NCBI GenBank assembly: GCA_032622095.1 | Contig: CP136062.1 | Span: 11,311,710-11,375,709 of the forward strand | Length of the DNA: 64,000 bases | From: Siphonodentalium dalli | Taxonomy: Eukaryota > Mollusca > Scaphopoda > Gadilida > Siphonodentaliidae | Reading direction: 5' to 3' | In this document: one piece after another, positions 44,858 to 56,786 of the stretch | Position numbering within the stretch: position 1 is the first letter of the stretch | Layout: every line of letters begins with the position of its first letter | Notes under the pieces: model-generated | The model's input: the letters and a program-made list of their open reading frames with translations, nothing else | What the model was told of the DNA's origin: nothing | Database searches by the model: none | Position numbers and translations under genes: made by a program

Positions 44858-45211
44858 GGACCACTTAACTGCGGTGCGGTTAGCATTGCCACCGCAGCTG
44901 AAATTCAACTACACCGCGGCACCACCGGCTAACAGTTGGGTCGTGATGTAATTGCCATTCGGCATGGTGTATTTGCCACGGTGTACTTTCATCAAACTGA
45001 AAAAAGACAATACAAACCAGAAATCTAACCACGGTGTACATGCTATTCGACCGTAAGGGTAGTTGCCTTTCGGCCGCAGTGAACTTGCCGTTTGGCCGCA
45101 ATGTACTTGCCGTTCGGCTGCGGTGCTCAACTGCAGTTACAAACTCTGACACCGCAGCCGAACAGCAAATACATCGGTGCCAATGGATACTTGTTTTGTC
45201 CAGCGGGGTAC
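44858..45211. mobile_element. Palindromic GC-rich MITE (family A), copy 2, inverted
   Basis: It is the reverse complement of 42027-42412 over most of its length, sharing CCACGGTGTACATG, CAGAAATCTAACCACGG and AACTGCAGTTACAAACTCTG. The right terminus TGTCCAGCGGGGTAC is present; the left terminus is cut at GGACCACTTAACTGC. Confidence 0.75.
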
Positions 45212-45224
45212 ATGTATTGTATGT

Positions 45225-45500
45225 CTACTTTGATCCCGGAAATGGGCGGGTCCAATTTCATGAGTGACCATGTCCTTGACCATGACCTCGCTCATATACA
45301 TGTAGGTACATAGAACTTCTGTCTCTGTGTGTTATAGACTTGAAAACTGCACGACTGATCGGACTAAAATTTGGTATTAATGTACCAAAGGCCTACTTTG
45401 ATCCCGGGAACTATATGGGTGGGTCCAATTTCATATGCGACTGTGTCCTTGACTGCGACCTCGATGTATACTTATTCATTGTACATGTATACCGGTTGGC
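45225..45500 (+). repeat. Two-copy direct repeat, about 165-bp period
   Basis: CTACTTTGATCCCGGAAATG with GGGTCCAATTTCAT and GTCCTTGACC(A/T)(T/G)GACCTCG occurs at 45227 and again, diverged, at 45391. It resembles the minisatellite families elsewhere in the window in style but not in sequence. Confidence 0.6.
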
Positions 45501-45558
45501 AACGTTGTTCCCTAAAGAGCCCGGGTGAAGTCAGGCACATCAGATAAGTGTACCGGTA

Positions 45559-46167
45559 CAGACTTTCATTTTTGAGACGCGCGATCGCTCTTGCGCACCA
45601 TCGCACGGCTAAAACTGAAAACCAGCGAGCGATCGATTGCGCACCTAGGCCAAATACAGAGAGCGAACCTGATAACGCTATTATCAGTGTCTACCCAGAC
45701 GAGGTCACACAGTGTGACGTGTCAAATTCACTATCTGTCTGAGACTGAATGATTCGAAGCTAAAAATACATTTCTATGTACCGGTATGGCTTATGACGTC
45801 ACATAAATTCCTCGAAAATCAAATCGAGACCACGTGGCTGGGAGATGTTGATATTTATTCTGTCAGCTTGGAATCTGAGTATTAAATTGATTCCTTATTA
45901 ATTATTATGAATTACATTTAATATAGGAGCATGTAGAATATAAAACATAGTGTGTAACATTCACTTGTGCTTATGGATAGTGGATTAAGCAGTGTTAAAC
46001 CATCAAAGAGATTCACTGGACATCGATCGTGAGTAAACAAATTCAATTTACGCGGCATTTATGAATGTATTTCCGCTGTTTATTTTATCTTGATAGAAAC
46101 CGCGCGCCTGGCCAAAACCCAGCGAGCGGGACTCTGCGCGCCTACATTTTCTAAAAATGAAAGTCTG
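45559..46167. mobile_element. 609-bp non-autonomous DNA transposon (family B), copy 2, inverted
   Basis: The termini are CAGACTTTCATT and AAAGTCTG, flanked by CCGGTA on both sides (45553-45558 and 46168-46173), a 6-bp target duplication. The interior is the reverse complement of 42448-43158 (shared ATTCACTTGTGCTTATGGAT, AGTGGATTAAGCAGTGTTAA, CCGCTGTTTATTTTATCTTG), with about 100 bp less. Both copies with clean duplications establish the element's exact ends. Confidence 0.88.
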
Positions 46168-46173
46168 CCGGTA

Positions 46174-47940
46174 TACATGTATGTGTACATGTACATATGT
46201 ACATGTAATAAGTAATAATTTAGAAATAACAGTTACCAAATTATGAAAGTTTCCTCAATAATATCCTAATAGTATACATGTAGAATAATGATCATATTAA
46301 GAATGCGTTATTTTCCGCAAAACACTTTGTGTGAGCAGAGCGTTTGTATATATACAGCATGTAAATAGTGAGCGATAAGCAAAACACCGTGGTGATTGAT
46401 TAGGTTGAGAGTGATTCATGGTGACCCATTCAACACCAAAATCGGAGATTTAGCTTATTAAATGGCTATACCGGTAATGCGGTATGTTGTAAATAAGTTC
46501 ATGATTCCACTGAATTGTAGGGGCTATGAATCATTGCTGCCTTATCGTAGCGAAAATTTGATATAACCCTTTCTTTACTAAATGGATTCTCCCACCAAGT
46601 AAAAAAGAATTTATTTGAATGATCTATTATTCATTCAGAGGGGTGTTCAGGAAATGCAAGCAGATGACAACAGACTAACATATAATACATACATGTACAT
46701 GTGTAGAAGGATATCTATTAATTGGTTGGAAATGTTCAGAAAAGTTCAACAAACGACTTTATCTGAACACTTCCCACAACATCTACTTGTCAATAAGCAT
46801 TTAGTAAATGAAGGGTTAATATATGATTCTCAATAGAACTAGAGGTGGGCGGTCCCCAAGTCTGAATTTAGTGTGGCTGACATTTGCGGAATGAGGTCCC
46901 CAGAGGGCTAGCATCACCAAATTCACCCTCTGGGAACCTCATTCAGCTTAGGCCTCTCTGTATGGGAGGCATTGGGTCAGATTCCACAGTTGAAGTTGGT
47001 GATGTTCAGCCATTAATTACTTTGATTATGCGATTTAACTTGGATTAAATTAAATTTTAATTGGAAATACCCATGATCAGTGTGTTGGTGAACTGCTTGG
47101 TGAACTTTCAAGCACCGTGCATCTATAAAATGGCTTTGTTGATGTCAAATGATCCAATATTCCCAATATTCAATAAATTGTGACCTACAAAACTTGAAAA
47201 TATAAGGATACATGTAACATAACTTGCTGAATGCTGATATAAGCCCAAGTTGCCAGGAAATGATATGGGGGCCATTGGTTCATTTCTTTCACCTTTCATA
47301 TACATTATGCTTCAGAACAACCAAACAGCCCCCATTTTAGGTTTACTTTAAAAAGTACCCCCAATAGTCACAAGGGGGTACCCCCCCCCCTCACTCAAAC
47401 CTATCACCTCTGTCCCCCAAAATGTCCCCAAATTAGCCTAATCTAAAGGCGTGAAATAAAGGTGGTATGTCTTACAAAATTTCATATACATGTATATGCA
47501 GTGGGGGTCTACTCGGTGTTGAGTGTTTTGCTTATCGCATACTCTTTACATACATGCAGATGTACTGTTTGTTTACATAAGATGACGTTTGCTTACATAC
47601 AATGTAACACAAAGTACTAACATAACAACAAGCTGAAATTAATGTGATACATGTATTTATGATTGGTATAAGAACAAGGTTTGTTTATAATATTAATTCT
47701 GTTTATGGCGGTTTTAACGGATGTTTTAACAGCTATACCCAGCGCCAACACTTACCCAATCTTTAAAAAGATCCTCATGGACATATATCATAATTTTCTT
47801 CAACGTCTGGTGTGACAACCCGCTAATACCTGTAGGACTGTAGACCATGTATCATAACCTAACGGCATGTATCGTAACTCCACCGCAGTGACCGTTTCCA
47901 TACTGCTGTCATTGCCAATTCATTAAAAGCGACACATCAC
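46174..47940. other. No recognised gene; one small hairpin
   Basis: The only structure is a hairpin at 46892-46948 (GAATGAGGTCCCCAGAGGG with its near-mirror). A C-run occurs near 47381. Short frames at 46615 and 47123 lack conserved features. Confidence 0.4.
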
Positions 47941-47950
47941 ATATTCATTA

Positions 47951-49657
47951 TTAGCTCAACGACGTCCATGTGTGCGTGTGTGTGTCCGTCAACAATTTCC
48001 TTTGGCGCGGGCTACAGGTCGTACCTTTGGTCTGATCTTTATCAAATTTGTCATGAATGTTGACATTGACATGTAGATGGGAACAGGTCATTTTGGGTCA
48101 TTGGCCAAAAAACATGGCGACTGACAGCCATCTTGGATTTCAAAATTAAATTGATTGGCGCGGTCTACATGTCTTACTGTTTGTCTGATCATCATGAAAT
48201 TTATCATGGATGTTAACGAGTCATTTTGTGGTTGTTCCACCAAAAAACATGGCTGCCAGCAGCCATCTTTGATTTTACTCTTTGCATGACTAAATCCTTT
48301 GGCGCGGGCTACAGGTCGTAGCTTTGGTAGGATCTTCATGAAATTTGTCATGGATGTTAACAATGACATGTAGATTGGAAAGAATCCTTTTGGGGTCATT
48401 CGGACAAAAAACATGGCCGCTGGCAGCCATCTTGGATTTCAAAATTAAATCGATTCGCGTGGTCTACAGGTCATACTGTTCGTCTGATTATCATGAAATT
48501 TGTCATGGATGTTAATAATGACAGGCAGATGGGAACGAGCCATTTTGGGGTCGTTCGGCCAAAAAAACATTGCCACCAGCAGCCATCTTGGATTTTACTC
48601 TTTGCATGACTAAATCCTCTGGCGCGGGCTACAGGTCGTAGCTTTGGTCGGATCTTCATGAAATTTGTCATTGGTGTTAACAATGACATGTAGATGGGAA
48701 CGAGCTGTTTTGTGGTCATTCGGCCAACATACATCTTGGATTTTACTCTTTGCTTGACTAAATCCTTCAGCACAGGCTCTAGGTTGTACATTTGGTCATA
48801 TCATTATGATATTTGTCATCGCTATTGACATGTAGATGACATGTAGATGTGAACGAGTCATTTTGGGGTAGTTTGACCAAAAAACATTGCCACTAGCAGC
48901 CATCTTTGCATGACTAAATCCTTTGGCACAGGCTACAGGTCCTTACTTTGGTCAGATCATTATGAAATTTGTCATGAATGTTGATGTTGACATGTGGATG
49001 AGAGTGAGTCATTTTGGGGTCATTTGGCCAGAAAACATGGCCGGCAGCGGTCATCTTGGATTTCAAAATTCAATCCATTAGCACGGGCCACAGGTCGTAT
49101 CTTTTGTCTGATCATTATTAAATTTGTCATGGATGTTAAAATGGACATGTAGATGGGAAATGAGTAATTTTGGGGTTGTTCGACCAAAAACATGGCCGCC
49201 AGCAGCCATCTTGGATTATACTCTTTGCATGAGTAAATTCTTTGTCAAGGGCTACAAGTCGAATCTTTGGTCCAATCATCATGAGATTTGTAATGGATGT
49301 TAACAATTACATGTAGATGGGAAAAGGATCATTTTGAATTCAACCAAGAAACCTGGTCGCCAGCAGCCATCTTGTATTTTACTCTTTACATGACTAAATC
49401 CTTTGACACGGGCTACAGGTCGTATCTTTTGTCGGATCATCATGAAATTTGTGAAGGATGTTAACAATGACATGTAAATAGGAAGGAGTCTTTTTTGTGT
49501 CATTTGGCAAAAAAACGATGGTTGTCGTGGCCATCTTGGATTTTAATCTTTGCATAACTAGGCCTTTCAACTTTCCACATTCCTAATCGCTCCATTAACT
49601 GTAACACATGAAATTATTCCCTTTCCTCATTGAGCTACAGTGTCATTGACACTTTCA
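47951..49657 (+). mobile_element. Minisatellite-bearing element, about ten ~155-bp units
   Basis: It begins TTAGCTCAACGACGTCC and ends with TGAGCTACAGTGTCATTGAC and ACTTTCAT. Between them a ~150-165-bp unit repeats (GGCGCGGGCTACAGGTCGTA, TTTGTCATGGATGTTAACAA, ACATGTAGATGGGAACGAGT, CAGCAGCCATCTTGGATTT). Units alternate between two forms separated by CTTTGCATGACTAAATCC. Minus-strand frames of up to 108 codons in it repeat the same peptide and are not genes. The same element occurs inverted at 59138-60362 and as a one-unit copy at 36918-37175. Confidence 0.85.
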
Positions 49658-49784
49658 TAATTACATTTCAGTCAATTCACATTTTCAGCTGCATATACAT
49701 GTATACCGGTATGTGAACCAATTTCATCATTACAGAAATTGCAAATTCATCGTTGATTCCATCATCTCAACATTTCATTAAAGT

Positions 49785-50165
49785 GAGACTTTATGTTCAC
49801 ACATCGATTCATTCAGGCAACATTTTTTTTCCATTTCTACACTGGTCATTGCATTGATCGTCTTCAATGGGAATAATCTATAATTATATATATATGTATA
49901 TCATTGTTAACTATTAAAGTGACATTTCTCTTCCTCCCAATCGATATTGCATTAAAATGACGCTTCATATTCATTACACTTCATTCAATAATTTCTGTTT
50001 CTACATCACTTATTGCATTGATTGCCTTCAGGTAAGGTAAGCTATGTCCGACTCAAATATTAAAGTGACGCATCATATTCACTACACTTTATTCAATAAT
50101 TTCTTTTTCTACATAGTTTACACGTATTGCATTGATTGCCTGCAGCTAAGGTAATCTATGTCCGA
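49785..50165 (+). repeat. Tandem repeat, about 115-bp period, three to four copies
   Basis: Units hold ATTAAAGTGACGC/ATTAAAGTGACATT, TTCATTCAATAATTTCT-type sequence, TTGCATTGATTGCCT and TATGTCCGACTCAAAT. They start near 49788, 49951 and 50063. They follow the end of the 47951 element. Confidence 0.65.
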
Positions 50166-50229
50166 CTCAAATAATACAAATATTAGAGGCATTCCATTTC
50201 CATCCATTAATTCTAAGGAAACTTCTGCT

Positions 50230-50232
<3 letters not shown>

Positions 50233-50262
<30 letters not shown>
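50233..50262. repeat. (TA)n microsatellite
   Basis: A 30-base TA run immediately left of the foldback at 50278. Confidence 0.92.
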
Positions 50263-50267
<5 letters not shown>

Positions 50268-50277
50268 TGTATATATA

Positions 50278-50807
50278 CATACAGGGTACTACATGTGCTA
50301 CACCACTCGGAGAAATGTCGGTGTCATCACACTAAAATACCATGTTAGAACTTGAATTGATATATTCGTAATCGTATATAGTCACCAATAGCCGGGTTAC
50401 TACCGTAGTACCTGACATTGCCTGTTTATTGAACTATTCAAACCCAAACAGGCCTGGTTGATTTCACTGTGGGATGATGGTTCACTTCCATCCTCAAGCT
50501 ACTTTTCTTTTCTGACGTGCAGGGGTAGATATGCTTGAGGCCCCACCACAGTTAAATTCGCACCAGGTTCTCAGCTATTATTATCTTATGTTCGAACTTT
50601 ACTCATATGTTTGGACTGATCATAACCATGATTTCAATGCTGGGTTTGAATAGTTCACTAGATGGGCAATGTCCGTTACTACGGTAGTAACCCGGCTATT
50701 GGTGACTATATACGATTACGAATATATTAATCCAAGTTCTAGCATGGTATTTGTGTGACGACACAGACATTTCTCCGAGTGGTGTAACACATGCAGTACC
50801 CTGTATG
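50278..50807. mobile_element. Foldback element with about 170-bp arms
   Basis: Termini CATACAGGGTAC and its mirror. The arms share TACACCACTCGGAGAAATGT, ATTCGTAATCGTATATAGTC, ACCAATAGCCGGGTTACTAC and TGAACTATTCAAACCCA with few differences. The loop (about 50448-50628) contains CCTGGTTGATTTCACTGTGG and CCATCCTCAAGCTAC; a similar word set lies at 1680-1740. No coding capacity. Confidence 0.85.
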
Positions 50808-50896
50808 GTACATCATATAATTATTGTAACGTTGAACTTAATGATCAACTTGGTGGTTGCTCCATTACGTGCCACGTACGATCATATTAGTTAGAG

Positions 50897-51219
50897 CTTT
50901 GGGGGTAAAAAATATTTGATTCGAGTAGAGGAACCTATCAAACAAAGCTCAGAGTTATTAGATATTGATTTTTGAAATTTGTTATTTTCTCGAGATGAGT
51001 ACTAATAATTGCCCTTAACGTCGTAATCTGCTCGAGATGTGTACACCAAAACACTATTCAAACAGACAACGATGGATAACTCTAAAATCAAGTGGTAATA
51101 ATAACACAGCTTTGACTGTGTTCTGGGCCAGAAAGAATAGAAATAACGATACTTCTGATCACCCTGAGCGTTGATTGGTAGGTTCCTCGACTCGAATCAA
51201 TTATTTTTTACCACCAAAG
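50897..51219. mobile_element. MITE with about 45-bp TIRs
   Basis: The left TIR CTTTGGGGGTAAAAAATATT and right TIR (reverse complement CTTTGGTGGTAAAAAATAAT) continue through GATTCGAGT(A/C)GAGGAACCTA. An older relative is at 12565-12905. It is non-coding. Confidence 0.8.
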
Positions 51220-51399
51220 CCAAAGAAATAGTAATATAGGACCCTCTGATCGGATTGAGTACCTTTAATCAAGTCGCAAAGAGAGAACACGATATGACCA
51301 GTGAGGAAATAAGCATGTTGCATATTTATAAGCGAAATGCCAATATACCATCGGGGAGGTATATTATTGTTTTGTATCAGTTATTTGAATAAGTTTAAC

Positions 51400-53860
51400 G
51401 CTGGTCACTATTCCACTTGAATTTTTAAAATCGGACTTAAACTTCGGGAGTAATGGCTGCTTAAAAACTGATGTTTTGGAGGGTTTTCGTACCACCAGAA
51501 TGACTTGCAAATCGAGGCTTGATTTCTTATATCGTCAAAACGGCTCGGCAAATTGATTTCAAGTTTTGTACCTGCTTAGCCATTGCGCATACGCAGTCGA
51601 TACCATAAAATGGAATTTCGTATGACCTTGACCTGTGGTACGAACGCTCTTTATGTGTTTTTTTGTTGTTATTATCGTATCTTCTCCGAGGCGGCTATAG
51701 CTATCGGGTTCAGACTTTTTTCATTGTTTGCGCATTTATATGTGTTCTTAAATAATGAAAAATGATAGGGTTCACACTTTCGGGTTAAAAGTTGGCTACT
51801 GGTCGATGAGTTAAATAACGCTATTTATACAAAATACAGAACAGCTTAAGATTTTGACTTGTTGCATTATGTGCATTAGTGCTCTCTAATGATATATATA
51901 GTTAACGGATTTCACTTCCGGTTGGGGGATAACAACGCTCTTTATGAATTGTATTGTTGTTAGCGTATCTCCGAAACGGCTGTAGATATCAGATTCGGAC
52001 TTTTTTATTGTTTGCGCATTTATGTGTGTTCGAAAATACTGAAAAATGATAGGCGTCGCACTTCAGGTTAAAAAGTTCGATACTGGTCGAAGAATAAAAC
52101 GACACTCTATACGCAATCCAGGACGGCTTGAGATATTGAGTTGGGACTTTTTGCAGTGTGTGCATCAAACTCTGCGCTCTATAATGATATATAGGGTACT
52201 GATTTGACTTCCGGTTTGGGAGAACTGGCGAGTGGGTATGCATCTCAAAATGTTTTGGTGCATAATTTGATGAAATTTGGTGGATATAATACTGTGGTTG
52301 GTGACTAGTACTATGGTATATAGTATCACAATACTCGCAGGTGTCTGCTTACAACTAACCCGCTATCAGATCGCACAAGTTTCCGTCATTGGCAACATGG
52401 AAGTATCTGCAATTTCAGTTTCATTCTAGTTCTTAATCTTATTATTCCAATAACATGCGTATATTTCAGGAACGGCTGGACCGATTCACCTGCTGTGTTC
52501 GGCTTCAGTATATAACTTTGGAAGTTCTCTGAAAATAGTCTATTGAGAATTTCGTCCGACCTTGACCATCGGAGTTATCGCCATTTTCTTGATTTTTGGG
52601 GGGTTTTCGCGCCACTAAAATGACTTGCAAAATCGAGGTTTGAGTTCTTATATCGTCGAAACGGCTCGACCGATTGATTTAAAATTTGTTACCTACGTAG
52701 CCATTGGGTATAGGCAGTCGACGCACTAATAGGGATTTTTGTGTGACCTTGACCTTTGAAAACAATTTATTTGTTTTATTGTTGTGAACGAATGTTTTCC
52801 AAACCGGCTTGAGATATCGAGTTCGGACTTTTTTCATTATTTGCGCCTGTATGTGTGTCATGCAACATTCGAAAATGATAGGGGTCGCACTTCCGGTCAA
52901 AAGGTTCGCCACTGGTCGAAGTATAAAATAACGTTCTTTATATGAAATCTAGAACGGCTTGAGATATTAAGTTGGGATGTTTTGCGTTATGTGCATCAGA
53001 TTCTACGCTATACAACAATATATATATATATAGATTGCGGATCTCGCTTCCGGTTTGGGAGAACGGGCGTTTGGGTATGTATCTCAAAACTATTTTGGCG
53101 CAGATTTTGACGAAATTTGATGGTAATAATCTGTAGTGGTCGCTGATCACTATTCTACTCGAATTTTGAAAATCGGACTTAAACTTCTGGAGTTATGGCT
53201 GCTTAAAAAACATTATATTCGGGGATTTTCGCGCCCCTAAAATGACTTGAGTTTATATAGAACGGCTTGAGATATCAAGTTGGGACTTTTTGCGTTATGT
53301 GCATCAGATTCTGCGCTCTATAATGATATATATAGATTACTGATCTCGCTTCCGGTTTGGGAGAACGGGCGTGTGGGTATGTATCTCAAAACTATTTCGT
53401 GGGCATAATCCTTAGTTATTGCTGATCACTATCCCACTCGAATTTTTAAAATAGGACTTAAACTTCTGGAGTTATGGCTAATTAAAAACCTTATATTTTG
53501 TGGCTTCTGCGCCCCTAAAATGACTTGCAAAGATGCAAAATCGAGGTTTTATTTCTTATATCTTCGAAACGCCTTTGCCAATTGTTTTGAAATTTCGTAC
53601 CTGCATAGTCATTGAACATATTCAGCCGACGCTCTAATAGGGAATTTCGTATGACCTTGACCTTCGAAACAACGCTCTTTATGTGTTTTTATGTTGTGAA
53701 CGAATGTTGTCCAAAACAGCTAGAGATATCTAGTTCAGACTTGTTTCATTATTTGCGCCTGTATGTGTTTTATGCAACATTCAAAAAATGCTAGGGGTCG
53801 CACTTCCTGTTAAAAAGTTGGTTCTGGGACGAATAATAAAACAACGCTCCACCAATTCTC
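51400..53860 (+). repeat. Complex long tandem repeat
   Basis: Several blocks recur in similar order: AAAATGACTTGCAAA (51498, 52617, 53517), TATGACCTTGACCT/TGTGACCTTGACCT (51623, 52742, 53650), GAGATATCGAGTTCGGACTT-type blocks, CGCTTCCGGTTTGGGAGAAC (53047, 53350) and ATCGGACTTAAACTTC (51432, 53173). Units are several hundred bases long, irregular and diverged. No protein is conserved across units, so I consider it non-coding. Confidence 0.65.
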
Positions 53861-55040
53861 CCAAAAATTGCCCAAATGTTATGCTTGCAAATCGTTCAGA
53901 TGGGGGTGGGTGCTGCAGCCCGTCAGCCCCCTGGCTCATATTACCATGTAAATGCCAAAAACACTTAACGCGATTGTAGAACTTACACACACTAGACATT
54001 AGACGCCGAAATATAAAATTTAAATCAACCCATATCCGATACTGCATGATATCCTGAATAATTCCAAACTAATTTATGACAATTTCTTCTTTATCCGTCT
54101 GCGCTCGTGCTATATTGACAAACCCATTTACACATCGTGTCGTTCTGTGTATTTATGGAATGTTCAGGTTCAGATATCCGAATGTTCTGATACTGGGTAT
54201 ATAGAACCATGGTTTATGAATATATCTAGGTTGTTAGGCCTGAGCATTGAGGTGCAGGGGGGTGCAAATGGAATTATGCAAAACTTGTGTTTTTGGATTC
54301 AAGGGGGAGGGGTGCAGTGTTGAAATTTCCTGCAGTGGACACCTCCCCCTCCCCAATGGAGATCATCTGGCCACGTCCCTGACAAAACGGTACCGTAACT
54401 CCACTGCAGTGACCATCTTGATACCGCTGTGGATACCGTATAATACCAGCAATACAATGGTCTTTATCGGGGTACCACCCCGTTTTTCAAGTCAATTACT
54501 TTGATTATAGTGGTACCTCTACAGGTGTGAAACCCCACAACCACGGGGATGTTTGTATGCCAACAATGATAATCTCCCATTTAGAGGTCACCTCTCAGAT
54601 AACCACTCTAATCTGTCTCGCTTGCTCGTTAGGACATCTGCATTTATGTGGAAACGGTTTCATTTTGATAATGGTTAACTAAAGTGACCAGCGCTCTTTC
54701 GGAGTAGAATAGCGTTAATGTTCTATTAATTCATTTACTGTTATTTGGTAAATTATCTCTGTCACATGTAGCATTGGCCAATTCAGTACCATGCATCCTT
54801 CCGCCAAATATGTATATATTTAAAATTACCCATATTTCCTACATGTATACACTGTTTACAGTTTACGTACTATACACTTCACATAGCCTCACTAAGCTCA
54901 CTTCAACGGACATCCATGAATCTTAGTATTCTCCCGGATGCATGATCACACAAACCATACCCATGTGTATTCTCCCGGATGCATGATAACACAAGCCATA
55001 CCCATGTGTAATTGTATGTGTGTATACATATATAGGCGTA
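53861..55040. other. No recognised gene
   Basis: A phrase with CCGTAACTCCACTGCAGTGACC at 54393 resembles one at 47873 (CGTAACTCCACCGCAGTGACCG), suggesting a small dispersed repeat. A pair of TATTCTCCCGGATGCATGAT words (54929 and 54968) forms a 39-bp direct repeat. Nothing else was seen. Confidence 0.4.
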
Positions 55041-55041
55041 A

Positions 55042-55043
<2 letters not shown>

Positions 55044-55100
<57 letters not shown>
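55044..55100. repeat. (TA)n microsatellite
   Basis: An uninterrupted TA run of nearly 60 bases. The region to about 55740 stays rich in TATATG, GTATGT and CATATA words, which keeps several frames open by composition alone. Confidence 0.95.
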
Positions 55101-55103
<3 letters not shown>

Positions 55104-55965
55104 GTGTATAGGTGTATATATACATATGCATGTGTATATATATATACATATGTATATTCATGCCATATAACTTTCGCAATTATCCAAACTTTGGAGTTAT
55201 CTCGCTTGCACTTCAGATAACCGTCTTAACAAAGCATAACCTTTCTTTAACACAGCATAAAACGTCCCGCTTCAGCTCAATGCGAATTATTCCATACCCT
55301 TTACTTCATCATACAGCCATGTTCCATATATGCCTTGGTGTATATTTAATCAGATATACATGCACATATAAACGTGCATATATAGGTACCTGACCGTTAC
55401 ATATGTATTCATATATGTGTGTGTTGGTGTGTGTATGTCTACGTGAATGTATGTATATGAATATAAGCATATATATGTAAATGAACATTTATATATATGT
55501 ATATAACCATGCATATATTCACGAGTTCTGGCGCGGCTGTGTACGTGCATTTGCGCTCTCGCGCGCATTTATATGTGTTTTCATGTATATTTTCGTATAT
55601 ATATGTATATATGAGTATATACATGTGTATGTATATGTATGTATGTGTGTATCTATGTGTATGTATGTATGTGAGGGTGGGCGTGTATGTGAATGTGCGG
55701 ATGTGTGATCGTGCCGGTGCTCGTGAGGGTATACATACTTATATGCCCTCAAATATGTTCGTATTTGTCTTTGTCAGTCAAATTATATAACCCTATATAT
55801 TGTATAGCCAAATTCCTGCATGCAGGATGTATTTGTGTTCTCAATTTATTTATAATGTTTATATATATGCTCTTCATTATATGGAGGAATAAAGATATAT
55901 ATATATTAAGTTTGATGACAATCGAATTCACTGTCGGATACCCGTTTAGGTTCGGACATTCCAAG

Positions 55966-55994
55966 ATGGCGGCGCCGAGTAAAGAAGATAAACG
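55966..55994 (+). CDS. Possible TIR-borne first exon (left TIR)
   Basis: Within the left TIR, ATG lies in a YY1-like CAAGATGGCGGC context. The short frame MAAPSKEDKR is followed at once by the splice-donor-like CG/GTAAGT (55995). Without splicing it ends at TAA three bases later. This layout fits a promoter-proximal first exon pointing into the element. No downstream exon was found, so its meaning is open. Confidence 0.3.
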
Positions 55995-56692
55995 GTAAGT
56001 GTGTATATTGTCTCCAAGCATCAATTAACGATATCTTTCGGTGATACACCTTTAAACAGTTATGTAGGAATTTGTATGCCCAACACATACGTAACACGCC
56101 TTTCGCGTGACAGGCATGTGAGTTGTTGTATTTGGCGTGTCAAGTCGTCATAATTTTTCGAAATTTTATCGAGGCGGTGAAATGTTAGCTTTTTCGCATT
56201 TTTTTGGCCCTGGGATCATGGATCCGCGAATTTATGTACTGTTGTGGGTAGATTATGTTACCACACATCTTCGGAATTCAAAACCGGCGATATTTTTATT
56301 GTCTAACTCCGAAAAACGACCTTTGAAAATTTCAAAATGTTCAGGTTCGGATTCGCAATATTCCCGATGATTTTGTTCAGGTTCAGACACAATTTTCGTT
56401 CAGGTTCGGACAAATTTGGTTCAGGTTCGGACGCATCAAAAACTTTGCATAAAAATGACACGCCGAGTTACAGTCGCGTTCTTATTGCGTTTTGTGTGCA
56501 TTTGGTTATCTTCCATTCGTAAAAGAAACGATAAATGGGAAACACGAGGCTTGATTTTAGCCCACTCGTGAATAATTTGGGCGGACTTTCTTATTTTATG
56601 CGTGTGAGATGTATGCGATCACGTGATTCCACTCCACATCCACATACGATGCCAGGAAGGTCGCCGCACGCAGATAACTGTCCATAATATAA

Positions 56693-56786
56693 GTTACACG
56701 GCTTTTTGAGGGGGATACTGTGTGGTATGCCCCGGCAGAGGCTCGTATCCCCCGAGGCGATCCCCCCCCCAACAAGCCGTGTAATG
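56693..56786. repeat. Hairpin inside the 3-kb element
   Basis: GTTACACGGCTTTTTGAGGG (56693) pairs with the CAAGCCGTGTAA word ending near 56786; the loop holds CCCCCGAGGCGATCCCCCCC. A minus-strand frame over it is not a gene. Confidence 0.55.

Noticed and set aside
44393-44932. 179-codon plus-strand frame and neighbours
   Set aside because: Composition is driven by TTCGTCATC-type low complexity and by the family A element at its end.
48088-48791. Minus-strand frames of about 107 codons with repeated peptide
   Set aside because: They read through ~155-bp minisatellite units; frame and stops are not kept between units or copies.
54903-55790. Many tyrosine/isoleucine-rich frames
   Set aside because: They come from TA and GTATGT simple repeats.
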